Part shown: positions 34,817 to 43,698 of the stretch, one piece after another | How the letters are laid out: the number at the start of each line of letters is the position of its first letter | How positions within the stretch are numbered: the stretch's first letter is position 1 | NCBI RefSeq assembly: GCF_009797935.1 | Contig: NZ_VOLC01000032.1 | Coordinates: forward strand, 1 to 45,987 | DNA length: 45,987 bases | Reading direction: 5' to 3' | From: Lunatibacter salilacus | GTDB lineage: Bacteria; Bacteroidota; Bacteroidia; Cytophagales; Cyclobacteriaceae | Made by a program: the position numbers and the translations under genes | The notes under the pieces: generated by a model | Told to the model about the DNA's origin: nothing | Databases searched by the model: none | What the model saw: the letters and a program-made list of their open reading frames with translations, nothing else

Positions 34817-35437
34817 ATGAAAAAAGAGGAATGGATCCGGAATATTCAGGGACGAGTACCGGATGCAGCGTTGGATTATTGTTTTTCCCTTTGGGAACAA
34901 AAGCCCTTTCACTTTGTTATTTCCCGTTCACGCAGTTCCAAGCTGGGTGATTTCAGGTTTCGCGGGGATCAGCCACTACAGAAAATCACCATCAACCATG
35001 ATTTAAATCCTTATCAGTTTCTAATCACTTATATCCACGAAGTGGCACATCACCGTGTTTACGCGGCGCACTCCATCCGCTGTATGCCTCACGGCCTAGA
35101 ATGGAAGAGGATCTTTCAGGAATTGATGTTTCCTATGATAGACGATAAGTCTGTTTTTCCAGTGGATATCCTTATACCCCTTCGGCGACATATGCTAAAT
35201 CCCAAGGCCAGCTCAGGGGCGGATTTGTTTTTGATGAAGGAGTTGAGGAAGTATGACACCCAAGATCCAGACCGGCTGAAAACGTTGTTGAGTGATGTAA
35301 AGCTGGGTGAAAAATTCGAATTAAAACAGCGGGTATTTCAAAAGTTGGAAAGCCGCAGAACCCGGGTGTTATGCATGGAGGTAGCCACTGGCAAAAAATT
35401 CCTGATCTCCAGCCATGCTGCTGTGACAAACAAATAA
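34817..35437 (+). CDS. SprT-like zinc metallopeptidase-domain protein
   Basis: A 206-residue protein with the zincin motif HEVAHH (His74, Glu75, His78) and a downstream HGLEWKRIFQELM segment with a third possible His ligand, as in SprT-like proteins. The C-terminal third (LKLGEKFEL, RTRVLCMEVATGKKFLI) resembles the small ribbon domain of the family. Bacterial members are poorly studied; the eukaryotic relative Spartan cuts DNA-crosslinked proteins. It lies 12 bp after the toxin remnant and 11 bp before the beta-propeller gene. Confidence 0.85.
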   Translation: MKKEEWIRNIQGRVPDAALDYCFSLWEQKPFHFVISRSRSSKLGDFRFRGDQPLQKITINHDLNPYQFLITYIHEVAHHRVYAAHSIRCMPHGLEWKRIFQELMFPMIDDKSVFPVDILIPLRRHMLNPKASSGADLFLMKELRKYDTQDPDRLKTLLSDVKLGEKFELKQRVFQKLESRRTRVLCMEVATGKKFLISSHAAVTNK

Positions 35438-35448
35438 AACTACCTATC

Positions 35449-36666
35449 ATGAACAAGGTGATCCATGTAGCATATATTTCATTTTTTCTGGTTTTGTTGC
35501 CCGGGTGCACAAAAAACACCGAATCACAGGTGGACCGTATTTTATCGTTAAATCCTAAAGAAGCTGAATCCTCGCTTCCACTGTCGACTTTCGTAGATTC
35601 TATAGCGTACATCGCACTTGAGACCAGCGATGAAAGTATGATGGTCCGGGTTTCAGACATTATCATAAGAGACGCCTTTATCTATGCCGTTGATATGGAG
35701 CAAAAGATAGTTTTCATATTTGACAAGACAGGTAAATTTGTCACCAAATTGGACAGGCGCGGAGAGGGACCCGATGAATATATGTGGATGCAACATGTGA
35801 TGGTCGATGAAGAGGAGACTACTATTACGGTATTTGATTATCGAGGTGCCAATTCCAGAACCATCAGTTATGATGTACATACGCTAGAACCAATCGTCAA
35901 GCAACCATTTCTTTTTCCAAGTGGTAGTGCTGTCAGAAAGGTAATGGGAAAGGACACTTATTACTTTGCGGCACAGCAGCAGGAAAACACCGTAAATGAT
36001 GAAATCACGAATGCAGATATTATAGCTATTGGTGAGAATAATACGCAAAAGGCACTTTTTAAAAAGAATATTGTGACCGGAGGAAGTTTTTTCGGCCCAT
36101 TTGCGGAGAGTTTTACCACAACGGATGACGGTGAGATAATCGTTTCATTGATGTACAGCAATACCTTTTTTAGACTTTCAGATATGGAAGCGTATCCGCT
36201 TTTGACAGTAGATTTCGGAGAGCACAATATGGATTCGGCCGTAGGCCTAAAAAGTACCGTTGAACAAATGGATTATCTGTATGGAGAGGAAAGCGCTGAA
36301 GGCTTGGCCTATTTCCCTGTCCTAAATACCTATAATTCGGATATGCTTGCCTTTACCTACTATTACAAGGAAAACTCAAAAACCCATGTCCATCACTATA
36401 TCGATTTGAAGTCGGGCAGCCGAAAATTTCATGTCAGGGACATTGTAAATGACCTAACGGGTTTCCCTGATAAGGTTTATATTTGTTCCTATTCCCTCAA
36501 TATCAGCCATAAGGTGTATCAGGATGGCTATTTGGTCGATGTATTTTTACCCGCAGACCAACTCAAAGAGAAGACCGAAGAAATCCCCGGAATAGGCAAG
36601 GTAGACCGGGAGGATAATCCGATTATTGTGATGATGAAGATAAGGGAGGAAAAGATGGGAGATTAA
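35449..36666 (+). CDS. 6-bladed beta-propeller lipoprotein
   Basis: From ATG 35449 the product has 405 residues with lipobox LLPGC. The mature part shows the repeating blade pattern of Bacteroidota BF3164-like propeller lipoproteins: LSTFVDSIAYIALETS, ISDIIIRDAFIYAVDMEQKIVFIFDKTGKFVTKLDRRGEGPDEY (DGKFV...GRGPGEY type turn), and later TFFRLSDMEAYPLLTVDFG. Such proteins are abundant in this phylum; the ligand is unknown. An upstream in-frame start at 35371 lies inside the SprT gene and was rejected. Confidence 0.88.
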   Translation: MNKVIHVAYISFFLVLLPGCTKNTESQVDRILSLNPKEAESSLPLSTFVDSIAYIALETSDESMMVRVSDIIIRDAFIYAVDMEQKIVFIFDKTGKFVTKLDRRGEGPDEYMWMQHVMVDEEETTITVFDYRGANSRTISYDVHTLEPIVKQPFLFPSGSAVRKVMGKDTYYFAAQQQENTVNDEITNADIIAIGENNTQKALFKKNIVTGGSFFGPFAESFTTTDDGEIIVSLMYSNTFFRLSDMEAYPLLTVDFGEHNMDSAVGLKSTVEQMDYLYGEESAEGLAYFPVLNTYNSDMLAFTYYYKENSKTHVHHYIDLKSGSRKFHVRDIVNDLTGFPDKVYICSYSLNISHKVYQDGYLVDVFLPADQLKEKTEEIPGIGKVDREDNPIIVMMKIREEKMGD

Positions 36667-36792
36667 TCAAAAAATGGGCGAAAGAAAATTATTATGTTTA
36701 AAATTATTAAAGAATCAAGTGCAAAATACCCAATCTGGGATATTTTTTCGAATAAAAGTAAGGACAATCGCTAAAAGTCAGTATGGATAGTA

Positions 36793-36841
36793 ATAAAAAA
36801 AACCGGGAAATGAATAATTCACCTCCCGGTTCAACTTTAAT
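36793..36841 (-). terminator. Terminator of the PRC-barrel gene
   Basis: AACCGGGA (36801-36808) pairs with TCCCGGTT (36834-36841). Read on the minus strand the stem is followed by eight T (A-run at 36793-36800). It may also stop the converging propeller gene. Confidence 0.85.
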
Positions 36842-36854
36842 TTATTGACGCAGC

Positions 36855-37373
36855 TTACCTTCTATCTTCGGGTCTTTTAAATACCTGACGGTCATAAAAT
36901 CCTTCATCCTGTTGGTGACCTTCATCACCCGCCTGTTCCGGAGAATACTGTCCCAATACAGACACCTCATAGTCTCTGTCTATTTCCACACCTTTGCCTA
37001 TCCGCTTCGTTTTGGAAAATGTGCTGTAATCGACAGTATCTGAGATTACGTGTTTATTCTGCTCATCCAATCTCACCATTCCTATCGGAATGATCAGGTG
37101 GGATTCCCCGTCTTTATTTAAAAATTCATGGGCCCCATCACTTGCGGGTTTATCATAAACCTCATGACCATCCGCAATCACAGACTCGTCTACTTCTATA
37201 TCCAAGTAAACCACCCGCTTCGTCTCTTTGTTTGCCAATAAGCGGTCAACTTTACCTATCCTGCGGTTATCAGCGTCTTTTACTTCCCACCCCCTGACAT
37301 CATTATAATCTGAGGCTACTTTATATCCGGAAAGATCATCTAGGTAATAAAGATTTTTTTTGTTTTCTGACAT
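36855..37373 (-). CDS. PRC-barrel domain protein
   Basis: A 172-residue protein whose N-terminal ~115 residues form a PRC-barrel of the photosynthetic-reaction-centre H subunit type (GWEVKDADNRRIGKVDRLLANKETKRVVYLDIEV; HLIIPIGMVRLDE). The C-terminus is hydrophilic and Gln/Asp/Arg-rich (QAGDEGHQQDEGFYDRQVF). In non-phototrophs such proteins appear as stress-related or envelope-associated proteins. The preceding minus-strand gene, 134 bp away, encodes a small membrane protein. Confidence 0.85.
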   Translation of the reverse strand: MSENKKNLYYLDDLSGYKVASDYNDVRGWEVKDADNRRIGKVDRLLANKETKRVVYLDIEVDESVIADGHEVYDKPASDGAHEFLNKDGESHLIIPIGMVRLDEQNKHVISDTVDYSTFSKTKRIGKGVEIDRDYEVSVLGQYSPEQAGDEGHQQDEGFYDRQVFKRPEDRR

Positions 37374-37507
37374 GGTTCTAAATTTCTGGTGAGTTATTGT
37401 TAATATTTTCCATCAAATCTGCGGACCGGCAAGAAGTTTTGCTATCGTTTCATAAGTCCGCATTGGTGGCGCTCGTTAACTTTAAAGCGTACTTTAAGGA
37501 ATAAACC

Positions 37508-37780
37508 CTATCCTAGCCCGATCCGATCGGAACCGTCTTTTATAAGACTTAAAAGGGTCACTTCGCTATTCGAATTATCCGGTAGCGAATTCAAACGCTG
37601 AGGGGAATTCTCCCTATTCCTTTCATTTAAAGGCTGTTCGGTATTATCCCTATTTCCGTCTCTGTGGTGATCGTCATCCCGATCAGACGCAAACACGTAA
37701 ATTAGGATACCAACAACGATCACAATCAAAAGTATCCACGGCCATATAGGGCTTTTCTTTTCTATTTTTATTTCTGCCAT
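37508..37780 (-). CDS. Small single-span membrane protein
   Basis: A 90-residue protein with a basic N-terminus (EIKIEKKSP), one membrane helix (IWPWILLIVIVVGILIYVFA) and a hydrophilic, disordered-looking tail with a DRDDDHHRDG cluster and many Asn. Similar small 'KSP.WPW...' proteins accompany PRC-barrel stress genes in Bacteroidota. Function unknown. Confidence 0.7.
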   Translation of the reverse strand: MAEIKIEKKSPIWPWILLIVIVVGILIYVFASDRDDDHHRDGNRDNTEQPLNERNRENSPQRLNSLPDNSNSEVTLLSLIKDGSDRIGLG

Positions 37781-38304
37781 AATGATTTTTATTTTGGTTT
37801 GTTAATTTAAAGGGAGTCAAAAACTGCTCCGTTTCATCCTGGGAATAAAAAACATATTGGAAATCTATTGCCAGTGGCTATATAGCCTATATGGCATCCA
37901 ATAGCTCTAAATTGATAGATAATAGAAGGAGCGGGAAGGACTCACTTTGTGTAAATTCTTTCTCACTGTTGAGCTTTTCACCCATAGGCTTTCTATCTTG
38001 GCTAATATTTCCCGCAATTTTCCGTGAAATATTTTTTCAAAAAAACACTCTTTCGACTTGAAAACTGATAGTATCTTTTTTCTGTGTGTTCCATCTAGAA
38101 TCGCAGGCTGAAAGGACCGCAAGGCAGAGCGATTCATTGTATAACCCAGATCTGCCTGCATCTGAAAACATCAGGAACACTCATTCCCTAGCGGATTCCT
38201 CCTAACAATCTCTAATTAAAAGTCCGTGAAGGAATTTTGAGGCTTTTCGAAAAATTCGATGTTAACTGTGATGCTAAATTTTATTTTGAATGGCAGAGTT
38301 GGAA

Positions 38305-38379
38305 AGATTTCAGCGCTACGCCCCTCATTCTTATCTATGTGTCATTTTATTACTACTAAGATTTCAGGGCTACGCCCCT
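38305..38379. repeat. Pair of 21-bp direct repeats
   Basis: AGATTTCAGCGCTACGCCCCT (38305-38325) and its copy at 38359-38379 differ at one base. The second copy also has a small dyad, CAGGGC with GCCCCTG (one bulge). They may be the traces of a short dispersed element or a binding site; nothing more can be said. Confidence 0.7.
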
Positions 38380-38605
38380 GGATTTCGTCAATAAAGTTTT
38401 GTTGGAGAATAGCTCTTAATCTTTCCTAAATAGGGTAAGATCCAAATGGCCGTTGAACCAAAATCTAGGTGAATAAATTTATGAGATAGTAATTAAAAAG
38501 AGCTTACCCTTGAAATCTTCGTAGATCGAAAATAAACCAATAGAGTTTTGAAGCAAATACCAATAATCAAAAACTATGTGCCTTATGTTACTATTAACGG
38601 GAATA

Positions 38606-38635
38606 CCTTAGAGGATTGGAAAAAATCCTCTAAGG
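38606..38635. other. Perfect 12-bp dyad
   Basis: CCTTAGAGGATT (38606-38617) and AATCCTCTAAGG (38624-38635) form a perfect stem with a GGAAAA loop. No T-tract follows on either strand, so it is not a standard terminator. It lies ~140 bp before the start of the lipoprotein gene. Confidence 0.7.
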
Positions 38636-38776
38636 TCTGTCCGGAATCAAACTTGTTAGCGCAATTGGGGTCCCTTACCTAATACTTAAAGTTATTTTTC
38701 TCCACCATGTCGCATTAAATGTTTCTGATTCGTCAGGGTTTCAGGAATCAATCAATTTTATTTAACTCAACATTAC

Positions 38777-39388
38777 ATGAAAAAGACATTTAACCTTTTT
38801 GTATTAGTCATAACCTTAATTTTGGGAAGCTGTGACGACAATCTTTTAGAACACCAAAGCAGTTTTGAAAGGAGTCAAAATGCTTGGCTTGATTTTAAAA
38901 GTGATTCAGATAATTCCTATACCTATACTACAACAGGAGGAAGCTGGACAGGCACTTCCTGGAATACTGTCATTGCTGTAGACGGGGGCCAGGTAATCCG
39001 ACGTACTTTCAGCTATACTGCATTTCATGATGTAGTGAAGCCTACATCCGGGTGGGATGAGGTGTCCAGGAACGATATTCTTGCAAATATGTCTATGACT
39101 GCGGGCGAGTTTGAGGAGGCATATGACAGGAAGCTCGAAGATGTATTGGAGTGGCAGGAAGAAGGAGAGACGCTGGGTTCGCACGAGAACTCTGGGGCAG
39201 CAGAAATAATGACACTAGACGAGGTTTATGCCATGTCTGCCTCTAATTGGTTGGTTAGAGGGGAAAATAGACAGACACATTTTGAGGCAAATAATAACGG
39301 GATGATTTCCCTTTCGGGTTTTGTTCCTGACAATTGTCAGGATGATTGTTTTATGGGCATCAGGATTGTGGCAATTGCGGCTTTGTAG
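38777..39388 (+). CDS. Hypothetical lipoprotein
   Basis: A 203-residue product with signal and lipobox (VITLILGSC, lipidated Cys19). The mature part begins with a Ser/Thr/Tyr/Trp-rich stretch (NSYTYTTTGGSWTGTSWNT) and later has helical acidic segments (EFEEAYDRKLEDVLEWQEEGE); a Cys pair closes the protein (DNCQDDCFMGIRIVAIAAL). I recognise no family. It stands alone after a long non-coding stretch. Confidence 0.7.
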   Translation: MKKTFNLFVLVITLILGSCDDNLLEHQSSFERSQNAWLDFKSDSDNSYTYTTTGGSWTGTSWNTVIAVDGGQVIRRTFSYTAFHDVVKPTSGWDEVSRNDILANMSMTAGEFEEAYDRKLEDVLEWQEEGETLGSHENSGAAEIMTLDEVYAMSASNWLVRGENRQTHFEANNNGMISLSGFVPDNCQDDCFMGIRIVAIAAL

Positions 39389-39432
39389 TTTGGTTTCGTT
39401 AGAATTTCGGTATTTGCGGGCAACAAAAATCT

Positions 39433-39500
39433 CCCGCAGATCCCGCAGATTTTCGCGGATAAATCTTCTCTTTTCTGCGATGAACTGCGCAATCTGCGGG
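39433..39500. repeat. Imperfect inverted repeat element (CCCGCAGAT type)
   Basis: CCCGCAGATCCCGCAG (39433-39448) can pair with CTGCGCAATCTGCGGG (39485-39500) with few mismatches. It resembles the CGCAGAT/CTGCGGG dispersed elements of many bacterial genomes and is similar in layout to the left-end repeat units. It follows the lipoprotein gene by 44 bp. Confidence 0.75.
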
Positions 39501-39588
39501 AAATAATATTCTAGCAAATTTAAACTGTTGCTAGTATACTTTATAACTTTTAGGGCCTATGCGGTAACAATTAACCCAGAATTCAAGA

Positions 39589-40491
39589 TCACTCCCCCTT
39601 TACATACTTCCGCCAGTTATGCTGTTCTTCAAATCCCAAGACCTCCCGGATTTTGCGGTTTGAAAACAAGGCTTCATGATCTTCCAATTCACGGGTAATT
39701 GGCACTCCTGGGAAAAACCGTTCTGCCAACTCCTTGCTGGGGATAATCGCTCCGTTGTGATCGTTTCCGGCATTAAACACTTGGTAACCAAGGCCGTCCT
39801 TTTCCAGACATAGATCCACAATCTGCCCCAAGTCTCGAGCGTCAATATAGCAGAATGCATTTCTACGGCGAACTTCAGGATGTTGGAAATAATGGGGAAA
39901 CAGCTCCGTATATTCGTGCGGTTCTATCACATTTCCGATTCGCAAGGCATAAATATCAACTCCCGACCGCTTCTGAAAGCTACGGGCAGTTTTCTCATTT
40001 ACTACCTTTGACAACCCATAGCTATCCATCGGATCCACATCGTAGTCTTCCTCCAAGGGGAGTGACTTGGGATCAGTTTGCCCATCCGAAAAACAGATAC
40101 CATAGGTGGTCTCCGACGAAGCAATGATAATCTTTTTAATACCAAGCTTAACGGCAGCTTCAATCACATTATAGGTACCGATGGTATTTACCCGAAACGT
40201 TTCATTGTCCGGTTTAATCAAGATTCTAGGTACAGCCGCAAAATGCACGATCGCATCGAATGTTGGTATGCCCCCACCAGCTTCTAACTCATCCAATCCG
40301 GCATAGGAGCTCATTGCATTAAACATCTGTCCCGAATCCGTAATATCAGCCGATAAATTATCCACACCGGGATAATTTAAAGGAACCAAGTCTACATTCA
40401 TCACCCGATGTCCCTTGTCGAGTAAGTAAGGTATCACATGCTTTCCCGCTTTTCCCGATCCGCCGGTGAATAGTATTCGTTTTTTGGTCAT
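39589..40491 (-). CDS. NAD-dependent epimerase/dehydratase family protein
   Basis: A 300-residue extended short-chain dehydrogenase: Rossmann motif TGGSGKAGKHV, Asp after the second strand (NVDLVPLN), VHFAAVPR, catalytic Ser in IASSETTYG and the YxxxK motif SYGLSK. It probably works on a nucleotide sugar or similar compound. No sugar gene cluster surrounds it, so substrate is unknown. Confidence 0.88.
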   Translation of the reverse strand: MTKKRILFTGGSGKAGKHVIPYLLDKGHRVMNVDLVPLNYPGVDNLSADITDSGQMFNAMSSYAGLDELEAGGGIPTFDAIVHFAAVPRILIKPDNETFRVNTIGTYNVIEAAVKLGIKKIIIASSETTYGICFSDGQTDPKSLPLEEDYDVDPMDSYGLSKVVNEKTARSFQKRSGVDIYALRIGNVIEPHEYTELFPHYFQHPEVRRRNAFCYIDARDLGQIVDLCLEKDGLGYQVFNAGNDHNGAIIPSKELAERFFPGVPITRELEDHEALFSNRKIREVLGFEEQHNWRKYVKGE

Positions 40492-40600
40492 GAATTTGTT
40501 TATTTAAGAAGTCTACCATTTTCTATCGGCTAAGTAGGAGCTGATAATTCAACGTAAGTACCTCAATTAATCACCAAAAATGGAAGATTTTAAATTTTTT

Positions 40601-40837
40601 TCATAATTGACGGACTGGAATTTGTACTTCTTTGTCAATAACATACTCCATTATATCCCCAGGTTGGCAGTCCAATACTTTACAGATTGCTTCCAACGTA
40701 CTAAAACGTATTGCTTTTGCTTTACCTGTTTTTAGAATTGATAGATTCGATAAAGTCAAACCAACTTTATCTGATAGTTCATTGAGGGACATTTTCCGCT
40801 TTGCCATTACTACATCCAGATTTACAACAATTGCCAT
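40601..40837 (-). CDS. Cro/CI-type HTH regulator (YozG-like)
   Basis: A 78-residue XRE-type helix-turn-helix protein: MAIVVNLDVVMAKRKMSLNEL, VGLTLSNLSILKTGKAKAIRFSTLEAICKVLDCQPGDIMEY. It follows the DUF2975 gene by 3 bp, the standard arrangement of HTH-DUF2975 pairs in Firmicutes and Bacteroidota, so it probably controls its own operon. Confidence 0.9.
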   Translation of the reverse strand: MAIVVNLDVVMAKRKMSLNELSDKVGLTLSNLSILKTGKAKAIRFSTLEAICKVLDCQPGDIMEYVIDKEVQIPVRQL

Positions 40838-40840
40838 GGC

Positions 40841-41368
40841 TTAAACAGTCAAATCACTTTCGGATTGCAGATCAGTTCCTTTCTCAAAGACAAGGGCAAT
40901 TAGGTAAATCACGCCGGCGAAAAACAATATTTCACTAGCACTCCAATCGATTGGGACAGCGATGCCTTTTTTCGAAATCCATTTGCAGTAACCGTTTGCA
41001 ATGATGGCAAGTATACCCGTTCCCAAAGAAACATGGCTGATCCACAAAAAAATATCCGTCAGTTCCCTGTTAAATGGCTTCGAAAGTTTGAATTTCAGGA
41101 AAAACTCTACAATCAGATAAGCAATAAATGCCTTTAGTCCGGTAAGTGCAATAAATAACGATACGGCAAAAATATAGTGGATTTTGCTGAACGAATACAA
41201 GCCGGATAGATTGTATCCAAAATACAGTTCATTGGCAGCTTCCGCGCTAAATAACAGGCCACCGATGAAAGAGACCAAGATTACACTTGCCTTAATGCAA
41301 AGTCCGACGAATGTTAAACTAAAAAAAACTTCCAACACTTTAATTACGATCGAATTTGTTGTTTTCAT
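40841..41368 (-). CDS. DUF2975 membrane protein
   Basis: A 175-residue protein with four membrane helices (FFSLTFVGLCIKASVILVSFI; HYIFAVSLFIALTGLKAFIA; HVSLGTGILAIIANGY; EILFFAGVIYLIALVF) and the conserved FKLSKPFNRE loop of DUF2975. It is the first gene of an operon with the small HTH regulator. Function unknown; such pairs behave like membrane sensor and repressor. Confidence 0.88.
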   Translation of the reverse strand: MKTTNSIVIKVLEVFFSLTFVGLCIKASVILVSFIGGLLFSAEAANELYFGYNLSGLYSFSKIHYIFAVSLFIALTGLKAFIAYLIVEFFLKFKLSKPFNRELTDIFLWISHVSLGTGILAIIANGYCKWISKKGIAVPIDWSASEILFFAGVIYLIALVFEKGTDLQSESDLTV

Positions 41369-41654
41369 TGCTTATGGGTTTTGATTGTATAAGCAAATGT
41401 CAATAAATAATTATTGATAAACAATAAAAAAATAGCAAATTATAATAAATTATTTTAAGCGAGGATATTGATGGTTTTTGATACATATCATTGAAATCTC
41501 AATCCATATCTCAAGCAATGTATCCCCTTTTAGACAAGATTTTCTCCCAAAATGCATCCTGTGGACTCTCTACTACAGCGATGGATATGGAAAATTATAA
41601 ATTTATTGTTACCTATGTTCAATTTGAGTGACGGGATGCGCCGTTTACGTAGCT

Positions 41655-43466
41655 TTAATTCCCCCTCTTCTGTTGCAATTCAGCAATCATTTTTTCTGCA
41701 TTGGTGTTTTTCGGATCCAGACTGAGAGACTTTTTATAATTTTCTATGGCGAGATCTGTATCCCCAATTTCCATACTTGCCTCGGCATAACTGTCATATA
41801 CATTTGAGCTGTTGGGATAGAGCAAGGTGTTGATTTTAAAGATGTCCCGGGACATCTCCAATTTGCCATTCGCCAAGTAACTATAGCCCAAATCGTTAAG
41901 ATTACTTTCTACAATAGTGGGGTCTTTAGGATCTAATTCTTTCAATTGTTGGTATTCCTTCAGACCAAGGTCAAATTCTCCATCCAACAACAGTTCAATC
42001 GGAATTTTTTCTTCCCTGCCCAATTGGGTAAAAGTAGAAACAATTGCGCCATTATCCGGATTCAGGACTAACAGTATAGGTTTGCCGGTTTCGTTTGTTT
42101 TGAACTGTATTGGCTGATCGTTGTTTTTATTGATAAAGGTGCTGTCCGTAATTTTTACCAGCTCTTCGGGATCACCCATCAGCCCTTTAACATATAGCTG
42201 GGTGTCTTTTTCGTAAACGTCAAGTAACCAGTTGCCGTCAATCCGATAACGACCACTAAATTGGGTTATCTGTTCAATATCAAGTTCCATTCTTTTATAC
42301 ATCGACACGTACTCATCCCAACCATAAGTAAGCGCCACTGAATTGATCAGCTCCGAGATAAATGCCGGGTGGTTGGAGTTGGTTAAGATGACCACTCCGT
42401 AGCCGTTGTCTGTATGCGCAACCAGTTCACTGGAAAACCCTTCATCCCATCCCCCGTGACCGAAATAAACTTCGTTTTTCTTCTTCGTTATAAAAACTCC
42501 GAGTCCGGTATAATCTTCTACAAAAGGGGTGACCATCAGGGTCGTCATGTCTTTATTTAAAACAGCTTCAGATTTTCCTTTCAGGGTTTGCTGGATATTG
42601 ACAGCGAACTTGGCCAGATCCTCAGCTGTTGTCCATAGTCCTGCGGCAGCCATTTCCGGGTAAGTATGTCTTTTACCTTTTGTCATGGTACCATCCGGCA
42701 AATAGCCTGTTGCTGCCAGTTTCAGCTTTCCCCCATAAAGAGGCTGCTCATAGGTGCTGCTGGCCATCCCCAAAGGTTGAAGGACTACTTCTTCCATGAG
42801 TTCGGGGAATGACTTTCCTTCCACGTCCATCATCATTTGCTGCATGACTGTATAACCTCCGCCCGAATACCGAAAACCTTCCTCCGGTTTTTTGTCAACA
42901 AAAATCGCCCCTGAATTGGCTGGGGACGTACCATTCAACACTTCCACCAGAGTCGGTACGGGCAGGTCTGGACTATATCCCAAAAACCCATGGACAGTAA
43001 GACCTCCGGAATGGTTGAGAAGGTTTTTGAGGGTTACCTTTTTTTCTTTGGTAAATTCATTGTCAGGCAATTTCCAGCTTTTCAAATAAGTGTTGACATC
43101 TTCCTCCAAACCGATTCTACCTTGTTGGACAAGCGTCAATGCACCATATGCGGCTACGGGTTTACTAATGGATCCTGCCTGAAAAAGAGTCTCACCGGTA
43201 ACGGGAGTTTTGTCCTCTTTGTTCATGATCCCATAAGTTTTGGCCCATTCAATTTTCCCATCATAAATCACTGCCATACTTACTCCCGGAACTCCATAAT
43301 GCGCCATCCGCTCTTCAATCGTCCAGGTTGATTCTCCTTCTATATATACCGGACCGCTTAAATTGCGTTCCGTGAGGAAAATTTTATCATCTACGGACTT
43401 GGTTTCTTGACCTTTTCCGCAGGATAGTAACGTAAAGGCTAGGAACACGATCAGCAAATTTTTCAT
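41655..43466 (-). CDS. Serine beta-lactamase-like lipoprotein with C-terminal TPR
   Basis: A 603-residue protein with lipobox LLSC (Cys16). Residues ~45-375 form a class C beta-lactamase/esterase-like domain: the nucleophile motif SISK (Ser99, Lys102), RYSGGGYTVMQ in place of YxN, and GHGGWDEGFSS as the third motif. After a linker, residues ~500-600 form TPR repeats (YDSYAEASMEIGDTDLAIENYKKSLSLDPKN). It probably acts as an exported peptidase or esterase; resistance is not implied. The 290 bp upstream of its stop, to 41369, hold no gene. The next minus-strand gene encodes a TPR regulator. Confidence 0.88.
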   Translation of the reverse strand: MKNLLIVFLAFTLLSCGKGQETKSVDDKIFLTERNLSGPVYIEGESTWTIEERMAHYGVPGVSMAVIYDGKIEWAKTYGIMNKEDKTPVTGETLFQAGSISKPVAAYGALTLVQQGRIGLEEDVNTYLKSWKLPDNEFTKEKKVTLKNLLNHSGGLTVHGFLGYSPDLPVPTLVEVLNGTSPANSGAIFVDKKPEEGFRYSGGGYTVMQQMMMDVEGKSFPELMEEVVLQPLGMASSTYEQPLYGGKLKLAATGYLPDGTMTKGKRHTYPEMAAAGLWTTAEDLAKFAVNIQQTLKGKSEAVLNKDMTTLMVTPFVEDYTGLGVFITKKKNEVYFGHGGWDEGFSSELVAHTDNGYGVVILTNSNHPAFISELINSVALTYGWDEYVSMYKRMELDIEQITQFSGRYRIDGNWLLDVYEKDTQLYVKGLMGDPEELVKITDSTFINKNNDQPIQFKTNETGKPILLVLNPDNGAIVSTFTQLGREEKIPIELLLDGEFDLGLKEYQQLKELDPKDPTIVESNLNDLGYSYLANGKLEMSRDIFKINTLLYPNSSNVYDSYAEASMEIGDTDLAIENYKKSLSLDPKNTNAEKMIAELQQKRGN

Positions 43467-43698
43467 AGGAGCAAAGATTTGTTGCTTGAAATTTACTTAA
43501 AAAAAAGCAGTAAATCGACATGTGAAAAGTAAAGAGGAATCGGTTTAGCGTAGAAAAAATAGAGGATTCTTCTTTCGGATTTTTGTTCAGATTTTCTAGA
43601 TTACCTCACAATTATAAAAATCAGATTCCGTTGCGCCAGCAGCGAAACTCTTTGCGCCCGGCGCATAGACCTTATTTTCTATCCAATATGAGCAAAAC

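Larger units (their letters stand above)
37781..38776. other. Gene-poor intergenic region of ~1 kb
   Basis: No convincing gene is seen. A minus-strand open frame at 37907-38161 (84 codons) lacks any family signal, looks compositionally random and is not called. The region holds a pair of near-identical 21-bp repeats and one perfect dyad (listed separately), and must contain the promoter of the small lipoprotein gene at 38777. Confidence 0.6.

Noticed and set aside
37907-38161. Minus-strand 84-codon open frame as a real gene
   Set aside because: No family pattern, no signal or domain, unusual composition and no linked gene; probably chance.
38606-38635. Rho-independent terminator
   Set aside because: The stem is perfect but no T-tract follows on either strand and no gene ends nearby.
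41655-43466. Beta-lactam resistance gene
   Set aside because: The YxN motif is altered to YSG and the protein carries TPRs; it fits the broad serine-hydrolase/esterase group better than a resistance enzyme.
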